A stretch of DNA of 54,968 nucleotides from an uncultured Siphonobacter sp. Its GTDB lineage: Bacteria > Bacteroidota > Bacteroidia > Cytophagales > Spirosomataceae. The notes under the pieces are model-generated. The model saw nothing but the letters and a program-made list of their open reading frames with translations. It was not told the origin of the DNA and did not search any database. Made by a program: the position numbers and the translations under genes. The stretch covers positions 1 to 54,968 of the forward strand of contig CAJYHS010000026.1 in assembly GCA_913774715.1 (NCBI GenBank), in the 5' to 3' direction. Below, piece by piece: positions 36,362-44,405 of the stretch; within the stretch, counting starts at the first letter, position 1, and each line of letters opens with the position of its first letter.

Positions 36362-37129
36362 ATGAAATTGTTCTTTCGGCAGGCGGGCGACACGGGCCCG
36401 GCCATTGTGATATTACACGGCGTTTTTGGTTCGGCAGATAACTGGCTGACCGTAGGTAAACAAATAGCCGACCTGGGATTTCGGGTATTCATGCTTGATC
36501 AGCGAAATCATGGCCGCTCTCCCTGGAGCGATGAATTTGGTTATACTGAAATGGCTGAAGATTTACAGGAATTTCTCACTGACCAGCAGCTTACTGATCC
36601 CATTCTGATCGGCCACTCGATGGGTGGAAAAACGGTGATGCAATATGTTATGAATCATCCCGACAGCTGGCAAAAACTGGTAGTGGTTGACATTGCTCCT
36701 CGCTTCTACCCCGTACACCATACCAGTATTCTTAAGGGCATGAACCTGATGCCGCTAGCAGCCATGAAAAGCCGTCTGGAAGCGGAAACGTTTTTTACCC
36801 AATACGAAGACCATCCCGGTACACGGAATTTTATCCTGAAAAACCTGGCTCGTGGGGATAATGGCTTTACCTGGCGGTTGAATTTACCCGTATTAACCCG
36901 CGAGATTGAAACGGTTGGGGGTGAACTGAGCGGCATTCGGACGATTACCAGACCTGTCCTGTTCCTTAAAGGTGAGCTTTCTTCTTACATTACGGATGAA
37001 GACGACAAAGAAATTCGTCGCATTTTCACGGATGTACGCATTGAAACCATAGCCGAAGCGGGGCACTGGATACAGGCGGAGCAACCACAGGCGTTTATTG
37101 AAGCTGTAATGAAATTTATACGGGGATAA
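36362..37129 (+). CDS. Alpha/beta hydrolase (YbfF-like esterase)
   Basis: A 255-residue alpha/beta-hydrolase. The oxyanion region ILHGVFGSADNW (about 18-29), the nucleophile elbow IGHSMGGKT (Ser about 83-87) and the terminal His in AEAGHWIQAEQP are visible; an acid residue lies near PVLFLKGELSSYI. The start MKLFFRQAGDTGPAIV fits the YbfF type. It heads a run of closely spaced genes with the methylase only two bases downstream. Substrate unknown. Confidence 0.88.
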   Translation: MKLFFRQAGDTGPAIVILHGVFGSADNWLTVGKQIADLGFRVFMLDQRNHGRSPWSDEFGYTEMAEDLQEFLTDQQLTDPILIGHSMGGKTVMQYVMNHPDSWQKLVVVDIAPRFYPVHHTSILKGMNLMPLAAMKSRLEAETFFTQYEDHPGTRNFILKNLARGDNGFTWRLNLPVLTREIETVGGELSGIRTITRPVLFLKGELSSYITDEDDKEIRRIFTDVRIETIAEAGHWIQAEQPQAFIEAVMKFIRG

Positions 37130-37131
37130 CC

Positions 37132-37851
37132 ATGGCAGAAACATCCCAGTCCACTTTATTTTTATTACCCACTGTGCTGGCTCCTGAAACGACCAATTCG
37201 GTGTTGAGTCCGCAGATTCGAGAAGTCATTAGTCGCACGGATATTTTCTTCGTTGAAAACCTTCGGACAGCCCGCCGATTTATTTCCGAATTAAAAACGG
37301 GGCGAAAAATCGACGAGCTTACTTTTTTTGAGTTACATAAAGACACCCCGCGATCAGAAACGCAACAGCAGATTCGGGAATTACTCAAATTGGGAAAAGA
37401 TGCGGGCATTCTCTCGGAAGCAGGCTGCCCCGGCATTGCTGACCCGGGAGCGGTGGCGGTTGGACTGGCTCACGAAGCTGGCATTCGGGTAACTTCCCTG
37501 GTGGGTCCATCCTCCATCGTACTGACTTTGATGGGTTCGGGCTTTAATGGGCAATCCTTTACTTTTCATGGCTATTTACCAATTGATAAAGGCGAACGTT
37601 CGAAACGGATTAAGGAATTAGAAAAAAAGGCACAAAGCGGACAAACGCAGCTTTTCATGGAAACGCCTTACCGAAACGGTGCTCTGTTTGACGATCTGTT
37701 ACGGACTTGTCAGCCTCAAACGCTGTTATGCCTTGGCAGTAATCTTACAGCAGAAGATGAACTGCTCAAAACGTTGAGCATTAAACAGTGGCAGCAACAA
37801 AAGCCGGATTTACACAAAAAACCAACGATGTTTGCTCTGGGGACTTATTAA
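37132..37851 (+). CDS. RsmI-like SAM-dependent methyltransferase (tetrapyrrole methylase fold)
   Basis: A 239-residue protein of the tetrapyrrole (corrin/porphyrin) methylase fold. The SEAGCPGIADPGA motif (about 97-109) corresponds to the SDAG-P-ISDPG loop of RsmI, which 2'-O-methylates C1402 of 16S rRNA, and LVGPSS follows. The N-terminal segment LFLLPTVLAPETTNSVLS matches the short RsmI-like proteins of Bacteroidota. Those are shorter than classic RsmI (~280), so it may be a paralogue. It lies 2 bases after the hydrolase gene. Confidence 0.82.
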   Translation: MAETSQSTLFLLPTVLAPETTNSVLSPQIREVISRTDIFFVENLRTARRFISELKTGRKIDELTFFELHKDTPRSETQQQIRELLKLGKDAGILSEAGCPGIADPGAVAVGLAHEAGIRVTSLVGPSSIVLTLMGSGFNGQSFTFHGYLPIDKGERSKRIKELEKKAQSGQTQLFMETPYRNGALFDDLLRTCQPQTLLCLGSNLTAEDELLKTLSIKQWQQQKPDLHKKPTMFALGTY

Positions 37852-37878
37852 TCCCTTTACCCGACATCTACTGATACT

Positions 37879-38535
37879 ATGCTGAATTTACAGGTTTTCA
37901 CATTCAACGCTTTACAGGAAAACACCTATGTGCTTTGGGATGATACCAAAGAGGCCGTAATTATTGATCCCGGCTGTTATTCTAAAGAAGAACAGGAAGA
38001 ATTAAAGGATTTTATTGAAGATCAGGGCCTGACTGTAGTTAAGTTACTGAATACGCACGCTCACGTCGATCACGTACTGGGTAATGCTTTCGTGAAGCGA
38101 ACCTATCACGTTCCCTATTTCCTGCATCCGCTGGACGTGCCGATTCTAAAGTCCGTGGTCGTTCGGGCCCCTTCATACCGATTCTTTAACTACGAAGAAG
38201 CCGAACCCGATGCATGGCTGGAAGAAGGCACGGATGTAACCTTTGGTAATACCACCCTGGAAGTACTGCACGTACCCGGTCACGCCCCCGGCCACGTAGC
38301 CTTCGTCAATCAGGAATATAACCTCTGCATTGGTGGGGATGTATTGTTTCAGGGAAGCATTGGCCGCTGGGATTTTCCTGGCTGTAACTTCGACGACCTG
38401 ATCAGCAGTATTAAAAATAAGTTGTTCAAACTGAACGACGCAGTTCAGGTATTCCCCGGCCACGGGCCTTCCACAACGATCGGTCGTGAAAAGCAGTATA
38501 ACCCTTACGTAGGTTCAAATGGGCAATATGCCTGA
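37879..38535 (+). CDS. MBL-fold metallohydrolase (glyoxalase II-like)
   Basis: A 218-residue metallo-beta-lactamase-fold hydrolase. The metal-binding motif LNTHAHVDHVLG (His60, His62, Asp64, His65) is intact, with a further His in VPGHAPGHVAFV, Asp in GGDVLFQGSIG and His in VFPGHGPST. Length and GGDVLF/FPGHGPST match YcbL-type hydrolases of the glyoxalase II group. It follows the methylase in the same run. The thioester or phosphoryl substrate is unknown. Confidence 0.9.
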   Translation: MLNLQVFTFNALQENTYVLWDDTKEAVIIDPGCYSKEEQEELKDFIEDQGLTVVKLLNTHAHVDHVLGNAFVKRTYHVPYFLHPLDVPILKSVVVRAPSYRFFNYEEAEPDAWLEEGTDVTFGNTTLEVLHVPGHAPGHVAFVNQEYNLCIGGDVLFQGSIGRWDFPGCNFDDLISSIKNKLFKLNDAVQVFPGHGPSTTIGREKQYNPYVGSNGQYA

Positions 38536-38563
38536 TTTATGAATCCTTATCTATCTGAAACAT

Positions 38564-39262
38564 ATGCTTAAGCACCTTCCCAATACTATGACCTGCGGTA
38601 ACCTGTTGTGCGGTTGCGTCGGCATTGTTGCGGCTTTCAATAACGATCTGTTACTTTGTTCGTATCTAATTGTCATCGCCGGAGTTCTGGACTTCTTCGA
38701 TGGTTTCGTGGCACGGCTGGTGAAAGCTCAGTCAGCCATTGGAAAAGAATTGGATTCTCTGGCCGATATGGTAACCTTCGGCGTATTACCATCTATTATT
38801 ATTTATCATCTGATTCTGGCAAGCGTTCCTGACCTAGTCAGTACCTGGAAATGCTATTTTGCTTTCGTCATTGCCGTTTTCTCGGCTTTGCGACTGGCTA
38901 AATTTAACATCGATGAACGGCAAACGTCGGGATTCATTGGCCTACCTACACCCGCCAATGCTTTTCTTATCGCATCAATTCCGGTTATCCTTCGTCAGCA
39001 CGAAGACTGGGGACGTTTTATTCTGAATGCAAACTACCTGATTGGCTTCAGTTTTGTGATGTCTTTTTTGCTGGTAATGGAAGTCCCACTTTTTGCCTTA
39101 AAGTTCAAAGGTTTCGGTTGGAGAGGTAATGAGATTAAATACGTGTTTCTCATCCTTTCAGCGATCCTGGTCGTAGTATTAAACTTCACGGCAGTTCCAC
39201 TAATCATTGCCTTATATATCCTTTTGTCGCTCGTTAATAATAGTCGTAAGCCTACGTATTAA
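38564..39262 (+). CDS. pssA: CDP-diacylglycerol-serine O-phosphatidyltransferase (CDP-alcohol phosphatidyltransferase)
   Basis: A 232-residue integral membrane enzyme that transfers a phosphatidyl group from CDP-diacylglycerol to L-serine. The CDP-alcohol phosphatidyltransferase signature D-x2-DG-x2-AR-x8-G-x3-D-x3-D is complete in DFFDGFVARLVKAQSAIG and ELDSLADMVTFG. About six to seven membrane helices follow. Bacteroidota PssA proteins have this size and ending. It would use the CdsA product made from 18914-19759. It ends with a terminator. Confidence 0.85.
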   Translation: MLKHLPNTMTCGNLLCGCVGIVAAFNNDLLLCSYLIVIAGVLDFFDGFVARLVKAQSAIGKELDSLADMVTFGVLPSIIIYHLILASVPDLVSTWKCYFAFVIAVFSALRLAKFNIDERQTSGFIGLPTPANAFLIASIPVILRQHEDWGRFILNANYLIGFSFVMSFLLVMEVPLFALKFKGFGWRGNEIKYVFLILSAILVVVLNFTAVPLIIALYILLSLVNNSRKPTY

Positions 39263-39264
39263 GC

Positions 39265-39308
39265 GAATAATAAAGAAGCCCGTTTACAAACGGGCTTCTT
39301 TATTATTC
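39265..39308 (+). terminator. Rho-independent terminator after pssA
   Basis: A perfect 21-bp stem (39265-39285 with 39288-39308), core GAAGCCCGTTT, ends in a T-rich tract. It starts two bases after the pssA stop. Confidence 0.9.
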
Positions 39309-39476
39309 TAAATTTGGACGATAAATGAGTACTTTAAAATCAGTACACTTACCATCCAATTTGCCTCTTATAAAACTTCAATTTCACCCAATTTAGCGTC
39401 CAATAAAGTCGTTTATATTCGTTAGTATTTCATTGAAAATACTCATATTTCTAATAAAGCCCTTGTCTTGTTATAC

Positions 39477-39833
39477 TCAATACTGTCTAGTACTTAACAT
39501 TACTAATGTACATCCTTCAATAGTTTCAACCCCCTGATCCTCTGCTAATTTCTCAAATTCAGGATTTTCAGTCCCCGGATTAAAGATGATTCTTCGGGGT
39601 TTTAAGCTAAGTAAATAGTCATATAATTCGGGTTGTCGGGTTGGGTTGATATATAGAGTAATGGTATCAATATTTTCGAGTTCAGGCCGCCCATGCAAGA
39701 TCTGATTACCAGACACTTGCCCGTTTTCTTTGCCAATTAATACTATTTCGTGGCCGTGCCCAAGTAAGCTATTCGCAGCTAGATATGAGTATCGACCAGG
39801 ATAAGTAGAGGCTCCAACAATTAAAGTTTTCAT
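39477..39833 (-). CDS. CoA-binding domain protein (YccU-like)
   Basis: A 118-residue Rossmann-fold protein of the CoA-binding family. The N-terminal LIVGASTYPGRYSYLAANSL (nucleotide-binding loop), the ITLYINPTRQPELYDYLLSL helix region and FNPGTENPEFEKLAEDQG motifs match YccU-like proteins, which bind CoA and have no firm role. No signal peptide or fused domain is present. It stands alone, with AT-rich flanks. Confidence 0.85.
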   Translation of the reverse strand: MKTLIVGASTYPGRYSYLAANSLLGHGHEIVLIGKENGQVSGNQILHGRPELENIDTITLYINPTRQPELYDYLLSLKPRRIIFNPGTENPEFEKLAEDQGVETIEGCTLVMLSTRQY

Positions 39834-40039
39834 ATTTTTTTTATTTAATGTTATAAATCATGTGAATCGTGAAAATTTCTTACGATATTCGGCACTGGTT
39901 TTGTCGTGATGAATAAAAAAAGTTTACCATCTGCTCTGACTAAATATATCTTCTTCATCTCCGCCCGCCCAAAACCAGTTCTACTGTCCAAGTAAGTTAA
40001 CCCGTCAACCAGACTTGAACGGATGTTAATTAATTAACC

Positions 40040-40618
40040 ATGAGCGAGAAGAAATCTAGTAGTTTTTGGAATGAGAAATGGATTAAGATCCCTTTTGAAG
40101 GCATCGAAAATCCCCCCCATTACGAAGTATCAAACTATGGAAGGCTTCGTAGTTTCCAGAATGATCCCGATGGGGAAATTATCAAGGGATCCATCATTCA
40201 GGGATATCGATCTCTGAATATCCGTATCCGAGGTGGTAAAGTTATTAATCGTTACCTGCATCGGTTGGTGGCTGATTTCTTTGTAGAGCGTTCCGACGCT
40301 GAACGCAAATTTATCATCCATCGTGACCATGACAAGCTGAACAATCACTGGGAAAATCTGAAGTGGGTTACTCGCGATGAAATGACCGAGCACCACCGCA
40401 CGAATCCCCAAGAAAAACCACGCCCAAAACGCACTAAAAACTACAAACTGACCGAAAGTAAAGTTTTGATGATTAAAAAGATGCTGAAGAGTGACAAAAA
40501 TCGTCTGAAGATGATTGCGAAACAATTTGGCATTACTCACACCCAATTAAACCGGATTCGTTCCGGCGAAAACTGGGGCCATGTAAAGGTAGAGGACGAG
40601 ATCGAAGGCGTAAAATAG
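40040..40618 (+). CDS. Freestanding HNH endonuclease-like protein with NUMOD4 domain
   Basis: A 192-residue protein with homing-endonuclease layout. NUMOD4-like residues 12-60 (WIKIPFEGIENP, then HYEVSNYGRLRSF) precede an HNH_3-type motif RYLHRLVADFF and FIIHRDHDKLNNHWENLKWVT (about 73-115), whose His and Asn residues are intact. A C-terminal helix-turn-helix (KMIAKQFGITHTQLNRIRSG) should bind DNA. It sits in its own transcription unit, outside any intron. It could be a phage or mobile-element remnant, or a conserved chromosomal nuclease. Confidence 0.85.
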   Translation: MSEKKSSSFWNEKWIKIPFEGIENPPHYEVSNYGRLRSFQNDPDGEIIKGSIIQGYRSLNIRIRGGKVINRYLHRLVADFFVERSDAERKFIIHRDHDKLNNHWENLKWVTRDEMTEHHRTNPQEKPRPKRTKNYKLTESKVLMIKKMLKSDKNRLKMIAKQFGITHTQLNRIRSGENWGHVKVEDEIEGVK

Positions 40619-40634
40619 GAATTTGATTACCCCA

Positions 40635-40664
40635 AAAAGCCCGATACTAAACGATCGGGCTTTT
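40635..40664. terminator. Bidirectional terminator between the HNH and A-type carrier genes
   Basis: AAAAGCCCGAT (40635-40645) pairs with ATCGGGCTTTT (40654-40664) around an 8-base loop. A- and T-runs at the ends allow use in both directions by convergent genes. Confidence 0.88.
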
Positions 40665-40673
40665 CTTGTGAGT

Positions 40674-40970
40674 TTATGTTCTGGGCTGAAAGACAAATCC
40701 TTCGCCATCTTCATCAAAATCAATAGTCAGGCCAATGACGTACATCAAGTGTCGGCGGTCTACGTAAACTTTGATTCCTTCCAGAGTATACTCATCATCG
40801 TCAGGCGTCTTGGTATCAAAACCAAGTAGAAACGAAGCCCCACAAGCGGCTCCCTTCAGCCCTACCCGCAAGCCATAAAACTCAGGCAGGCTCTTGCTGT
40901 CGATAATGACACGCACTTGTTCCTGTGCCTCCGACGTCAGGGTTATTGGTATGATCTTCTGCGTAACCAT
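40674..40970 (-). CDS. HesB/IscA-type iron-sulfur carrier homologue lacking the C-terminal CGC
   Basis: A 98-residue protein of the A-type carrier (Fe-S biogenesis) fold. The core LTSEAQEQVRVIIDSK, the first Cys region GAACGASFLLGF and the D-x-F-D tail are as in IscA/ErpA. However, only one cysteine (in GAACG) is present: the C-terminal CxC of IscA is replaced by a GEGFVFQPRT ending. It therefore may not bind a cluster in the standard way. The start MVTQKIIPITLTSEAQ (40968-40970) is preferred over an upstream Met at 41024, as the extension is not family-like. Confidence 0.85.
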   Translation of the reverse strand: MVTQKIIPITLTSEAQEQVRVIIDSKSLPEFYGLRVGLKGAACGASFLLGFDTKTPDDDEYTLEGIKVYVDRRHLMYVIGLTIDFDEDGEGFVFQPRT

Positions 40971-41054
40971 TTTGTTCGTTCCAGGTGTAGTGTTTTGAAT
41001 CAGGAGTTCAATCCATTCAAACAATATCCTCTATATTTACCGATTTAATATTTT

Positions 41055-41092
41055 ACTGCAAACTGCAAACTGCAAACTGCAAACTGCAAACT
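41055..41092. repeat. Tandem heptamer repeat (ACTGCAA, five copies plus a part)
   Basis: Five exact ACTGCAA units run from 41055 to 41089 with a further ACT. They end 8 bases before the ATG at 41101. Tandem 7-mers in a leader can change copy number by slippage and so alter spacing; that is inference. Confidence 0.9.
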
Positions 41093-41100
41093 CAACTCCG

Positions 41101-41628
41101 ATGCAAGACCTTTTTAGTGATCTTATTAAAGTAGCCTTACCCGCTGGATTCGTCCTGTATGCTTTTTACCTGACCATAAAAGCTTTTCTGAATAAACAGC
41201 TTATTGAGCAACAGCAAAACGTACAGGGAGAAGCTTTGAAGCAGGTCCTACCCTTACGTTTACAGGCTTACGAACGCCTTGCACTCCTGCTTGAACGCAT
41301 CAGCCCCAATAACTTACTCATTCGTAACGCTGGCCAAGCCATTACCGCCATCGAATTACAACAGCTGTTACTCGCTGAAATCCGCCAGGAATTTCAGCAT
41401 AACGTGGCTCAGCAGATTTACGTCAGTAATGAAAACTGGGAACGCCTGCGTTTAACCATTCAGGAAGTTACTTCTTTAATCAACCGTTCGGCCTCAGAAG
41501 TTCCCGCCGAAGCCGCAGCTCTCGACCTCGCTCGCAAGATCAGTGAACTATCCGTAGGCCGTCCCATGGAAGTGTGGCAGGAAACCCTAAATGCAATCAA
41601 ACAGGAAGCTCAGAAAATCTGGAGCTAG
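41101..41628 (+). CDS. Membrane-anchored conserved protein (DUF7935-like)
   Basis: A 175-residue protein with one N-terminal membrane helix (about 9-30, VALPAGFVLYAFYLTIKAFL) and a long helical cytoplasmic part rich in Gln, Leu and Glu (YERLALLLERISPNNLLIRN, QVLPLRLQAYERL). This resembles conserved Bacteroidota proteins of the DUF7935 group, for which I know no function. The gene has the heptamer repeat just before its start. Alone on the plus strand; converges on metF. Confidence 0.7.
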   Translation: MQDLFSDLIKVALPAGFVLYAFYLTIKAFLNKQLIEQQQNVQGEALKQVLPLRLQAYERLALLLERISPNNLLIRNAGQAITAIELQQLLLAEIRQEFQHNVAQQIYVSNENWERLRLTIQEVTSLINRSASEVPAEAAALDLARKISELSVGRPMEVWQETLNAIKQEAQKIWS

Positions 41629-41635
41629 TTTTCCG

Positions 41636-41780
41636 TTGAGAATTAACTACAGAGTTTCACGGAGTTTGGCACTGAGTTACTGAAGCTTATTCGCATTTAT
41701 AATCTAGAATAGCTAGTCCAACTCTGAGTAATACTTTGTGAAACTCTGTGGTTAATAAGTCTTCGTGAACCTTTGTAGCA
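41636..41780. repeat. Degenerate inverted repeat with ACCACAGAGTTTCAC-type phrases
   Basis: The left part reads ATTAACTACAGAGTTTCACG and the right part, on the minus strand, ATTAACCACAGAGTTTCACA, so the two are close to inverted copies. Phrases like TTAACCACAGAG are known to me as dispersed intergenic repeats in many phyla. It separates two convergent genes; no T-run is seen. Confidence 0.6.
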
Positions 41781-41816
41781 AACACTAGCTGAAAACAGTA
41801 AACCAACCACTGAAAA

Positions 41817-42770
41817 CTAAAATACGGCTTCTGCGATTCGCTTTACGGAATCAGACTTGCCCATTGTGTAGAAGTGTAATACGGGAACGCCGAAGTCTAG
41901 TAATTCCTTGCATTGCTTGATACCGAACTCTACGCCTACTTCGCGTACCTGCTGGTCATTCTTGCAGTCTTCCACGGCCTTTACCAGTTCCTCAGGAAAA
42001 TCGAGGTGGAAAATGCGGGGTAATACGGTCAGTTGTTTCTTGGTAGAGATGGGCTTCAGACCCGGAATGATGGGGACGTTAATGCCTTCGGCCCGGCAGC
42101 GTTTCACGAAATCAAAGTATTTCTGATTATCGAAAAACATTTGGGTTACGATATAGTCGGCTCCCAACTCTACCTTCTTTTTGAGGTAACGCAAATCATT
42201 GGCGTGATTGGGAGCTTCAAAGTGCTTCTCTGGGTAACCCGCCACCCCAATGCAGAAATTCGTAGGCTGAGCTTCCGTTTCTTCATGCAGCAGCCGACCA
42301 CTATTCATATCTACAACCTGCGAAATCAGATCGGTAGCATAGGCATGACCGCCTTCTTTAGGTTTGAACACCCCGGCTGATTTCTCCGGATCTCCTCTCA
42401 GTACCAGCGTATTGTCAATGCCAAGGTAATGTAAATCGTATAGAAAATCTTCGGTTTCATCTTTGGTAAAACCGCCGCAAATGACGTGGGGAACGGGATC
42501 AACCTTGAAACGTTCCATTAACTTCGCACAAATCCCCACCGTTCCGGGACGACGACGCACGGGAACTTTCTGAATCAGTCCACTCGGATGCTTTTTCTCA
42601 ATGAGCTCTTCGCGGTGATACGTTACGTCTACGAAGGGAGGCTTGAATTCCATCAGAGGTTCAATGGAATCAAATAATTCGGTAATACTCTGCCCTTTGA
42701 TCGGGGGAATAATTTCGATGGAGAAAAGCGACTTTCCGTTCGCCTGCTGAATATGTTCGGTAACTTTCAT
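41817..42770 (-). CDS. metF: Methylenetetrahydrofolate reductase [NAD(P)H]
   Basis: A 317-residue FAD enzyme (TIM barrel) that reduces 5,10-methylene-THF to 5-methyl-THF for methionine synthesis. The N-terminal SIEIIPPIKG, PPFVDVTYHR, HVICGGFTKDE, NTLVLRGDPEKS and ADYIVTQMFFDNQKYFDFV motifs are typical, including the DNTLVLRGD flavin-site region. Its C-terminus ends near LHFYTMGKSDSV. Length is slightly above E. coli MetF (296). No other methionine gene is adjacent. Confidence 0.93.
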   Translation of the reverse strand: MKVTEHIQQANGKSLFSIEIIPPIKGQSITELFDSIEPLMEFKPPFVDVTYHREELIEKKHPSGLIQKVPVRRRPGTVGICAKLMERFKVDPVPHVICGGFTKDETEDFLYDLHYLGIDNTLVLRGDPEKSAGVFKPKEGGHAYATDLISQVVDMNSGRLLHEETEAQPTNFCIGVAGYPEKHFEAPNHANDLRYLKKKVELGADYIVTQMFFDNQKYFDFVKRCRAEGINVPIIPGLKPISTKKQLTVLPRIFHLDFPEELVKAVEDCKNDQQVREVGVEFGIKQCKELLDFGVPVLHFYTMGKSDSVKRIAEAVF

Positions 42771-43142
42771 GGGATACTACGATAAGTCTGGCAAAATACG
42801 GAAAAAGTTCAGGCTTTGAACCGATTAGGGTTTATAGTTTTCCTTTGATAAGCGTCATTTTCAGTGAACCGTTCCGATTTTTCTGGATTTTTAATTATTT
42901 TTGCCCTGGTTTTGAACCGAATACAAAGGTTCTGCTGTTGCCTTATCAACTATACATTTCGACGTTTCTACCATCATGTGGATTAATTTTTTCTTCTAAG
43001 TAGTTTTGTGATTCTCTCCTGAATCATTTCCTTCTATTATTCACAAGTAGTGGTGATGGGGCCAGGCGGCCGTCCTGCGGTAAACACCTGATTTTGCAAC
43101 CTGATTACCCTGTCTTGCTACCTTAAAAGACCTTATATAGTT
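42771..43142. other. 372-bp intergenic region between metF and hflX, no gene seen
   Basis: The gap holds divergent promoters. TATTTTTG at 42896-42903 and TTCCTTTG at 42840-42847 (the latter preceded by TTG at 42816-42818) resemble Bacteroidota -7 elements on the plus strand but are far from hflX. No reading frame, RNA or hairpin is convincing. Confidence 0.4.
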
Positions 43143-44345
43143 TTGTTTAGCACCGAAAAAGATATAGAAACGGCGGTTCTGATCGCCATGATTACGCCTA
43201 AACAATCCGAAGAACAGACCACGGAATATCTGGCCGAGCTGGAGTTTCTGGCTGAAACGGCGGGCGTAAAAACTGTTAAAACCTTCGTACAACGCCTCGA
43301 ACGCCCCGACTTGAATACATTTCTGGGTAAAGGACGTTTCGAAGACGTCGTGGCCTATGTCATAGACAACGCCGTGGATCTCATCATCTGCGATGACGAC
43401 CTGAGTGGCCGACAAATCCGTAACATGGAAACGGCATTTCAGGAGCGGAACAAGGAGGTGAAGATCATCGACCGAAGCCTGCTCATTCTGAACATCTTCG
43501 CCATGCGTGCCCAGAGCGTACAGTCCCGCACGCAGGTAGAGCTGGCCCAGCAACAATACGTATTGCCCCGGCTCACCCGCATGTGGACGCACTTGTCCCG
43601 GCAACGCGGTGGTGTGGGGATGCGTGGACCCGGAGAGAAAGAGCTGGAAACGGATAAACGGATTGCCAATGACCGGATTTCCTTCCTCAAGGAGAAATTA
43701 GCCAAGATTGACCGTCAGGCCGTAAACCAGCGGAAAAACCGCGAGCAGATGGTTCGAGTGGCTCTGGTGGGTTATACCAACGTTGGAAAGTCTACGTTGA
43801 TGCGGCGATTGGCTAAAGCGGAGGTGTTCGCCGAGAACAAACTCTTCGCTACGGTCGATTCTACCGTACGAAAGGTAACCATCGAAAACATCCCCTTCCT
43901 GCTGACGGATACGGTTGGATTCATCCGTAAGCTACCCACCATGCTGATTGAGTCCTTCAAATCGACGCTGGATGAGGTGCGTGAAGCGGACATTCTGCTG
44001 CACGTGGTGGACGTTTCACACCCCAGCTACGAAGAGCACATTGAAGTGGTGAATCAGATTCTGGCGGAAATCGGAGCAGCGGATAAGCCTATCATTCTGG
44101 TTTTTAACAAAATTGATTTGTACAAACCTAGCCCGGAACTGGAGTTTGAAGCTCAGGAAGGGAACTTCTCTCCCATTGAGTTTCTAAAAAACAGTTACCT
44201 GGATACGGAGAAGCCCAAAGCGATTTTCATCTCGGCTGAGAAAAAAGAAAACATCGACGAGCTGCGTCAGTCGCTGCTAAATCTGGTGAAAGACAAGCAC
44301 TTCCAGATTTTCCCGAACTGGCTCGACCTGCCGAGTTCATATTAA
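43143..44345 (+). CDS. hflX: GTPase HflX (ribosome-splitting)
   Basis: A 400-residue GTPase that splits stalled ribosomes. The N-terminal HflX domain (about 1-190) has LNTFLGKGRFEDVV, FDDDLSGRQ-like DDDLSGRQIRNMETAFQERN and the RGGVGMRGPGEKELETDKR linker. The G domain (about 200-390) has VALVGYTNVGKSTLM (G1), the FATVDST region, LTDTVGFI (G3) and FNKID (G4). No ATG lies near the start; TTG at 43143 begins MFSTEKDIETAVLIAMI, a family-like N-terminus, while the next ATG (43188) would remove part of it. tRNA-Arg lies 60 bases downstream. Confidence 0.9.
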   Translation: MFSTEKDIETAVLIAMITPKQSEEQTTEYLAELEFLAETAGVKTVKTFVQRLERPDLNTFLGKGRFEDVVAYVIDNAVDLIICDDDLSGRQIRNMETAFQERNKEVKIIDRSLLILNIFAMRAQSVQSRTQVELAQQQYVLPRLTRMWTHLSRQRGGVGMRGPGEKELETDKRIANDRISFLKEKLAKIDRQAVNQRKNREQMVRVALVGYTNVGKSTLMRRLAKAEVFAENKLFATVDSTVRKVTIENIPFLLTDTVGFIRKLPTMLIESFKSTLDEVREADILLHVVDVSHPSYEEHIEVVNQILAEIGAADKPIILVFNKIDLYKPSPELEFEAQEGNFSPIEFLKNSYLDTEKPKAIFISAEKKENIDELRQSLLNLVKDKHFQIFPNWLDLPSSY

Positions 44346-44357
44346 ATGAATAGGAAA

Positions 44358-44398
44358 TTGGTTTTTGTGAAGATTCCTTAGATTTTTGCAAAAACCAA
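44358..44398 (+). promoter_or_regulatory. Possible promoter of tRNA-Arg, overlapping an inverted repeat
   Basis: TTG (44358-44360), a 20-base spacer and GATTTTTG (44381-44388) match the Bacteroidota consensus with one mismatch, 18 bases before the tRNA. The TTGGTTTTTG at 44358-44367 is also the exact reverse complement of CAAAAACCAA at 44389-44398, so a hairpin could form across the promoter. Role uncertain. Confidence 0.4.
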
Positions 44399-44405
44399 CA
44401 CTCCT

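Noticed and set aside
36235-36492. Short frames over the gap between the polyprenyl synthetase and hydrolase genes
   Set aside because: Neither plus nor minus frame shows a motif, and the hydrolase starts well at 36362. I treat the gap as a divergent promoter region.
40130-40546. 138-codon minus-strand frame inside the HNH gene
   Set aside because: It is a shadow of the HNH frame, whose NUMOD4 and HNH motifs are on the plus strand.
43041-43604. A 187-codon frame on the minus strand over the hflX start
   Set aside because: It is antisense to a clear HflX coding sequence, has no recognisable domain and is explained by the codon use of the plus-strand gene.
44358-44398. Inverted repeat TTGGTTTTTG/CAAAAACCAA as an hflX terminator
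   Set aside because: The loop is 21 bases, the stem AT-rich and no U-tract follows; a promoter position for the tRNA fits as well.
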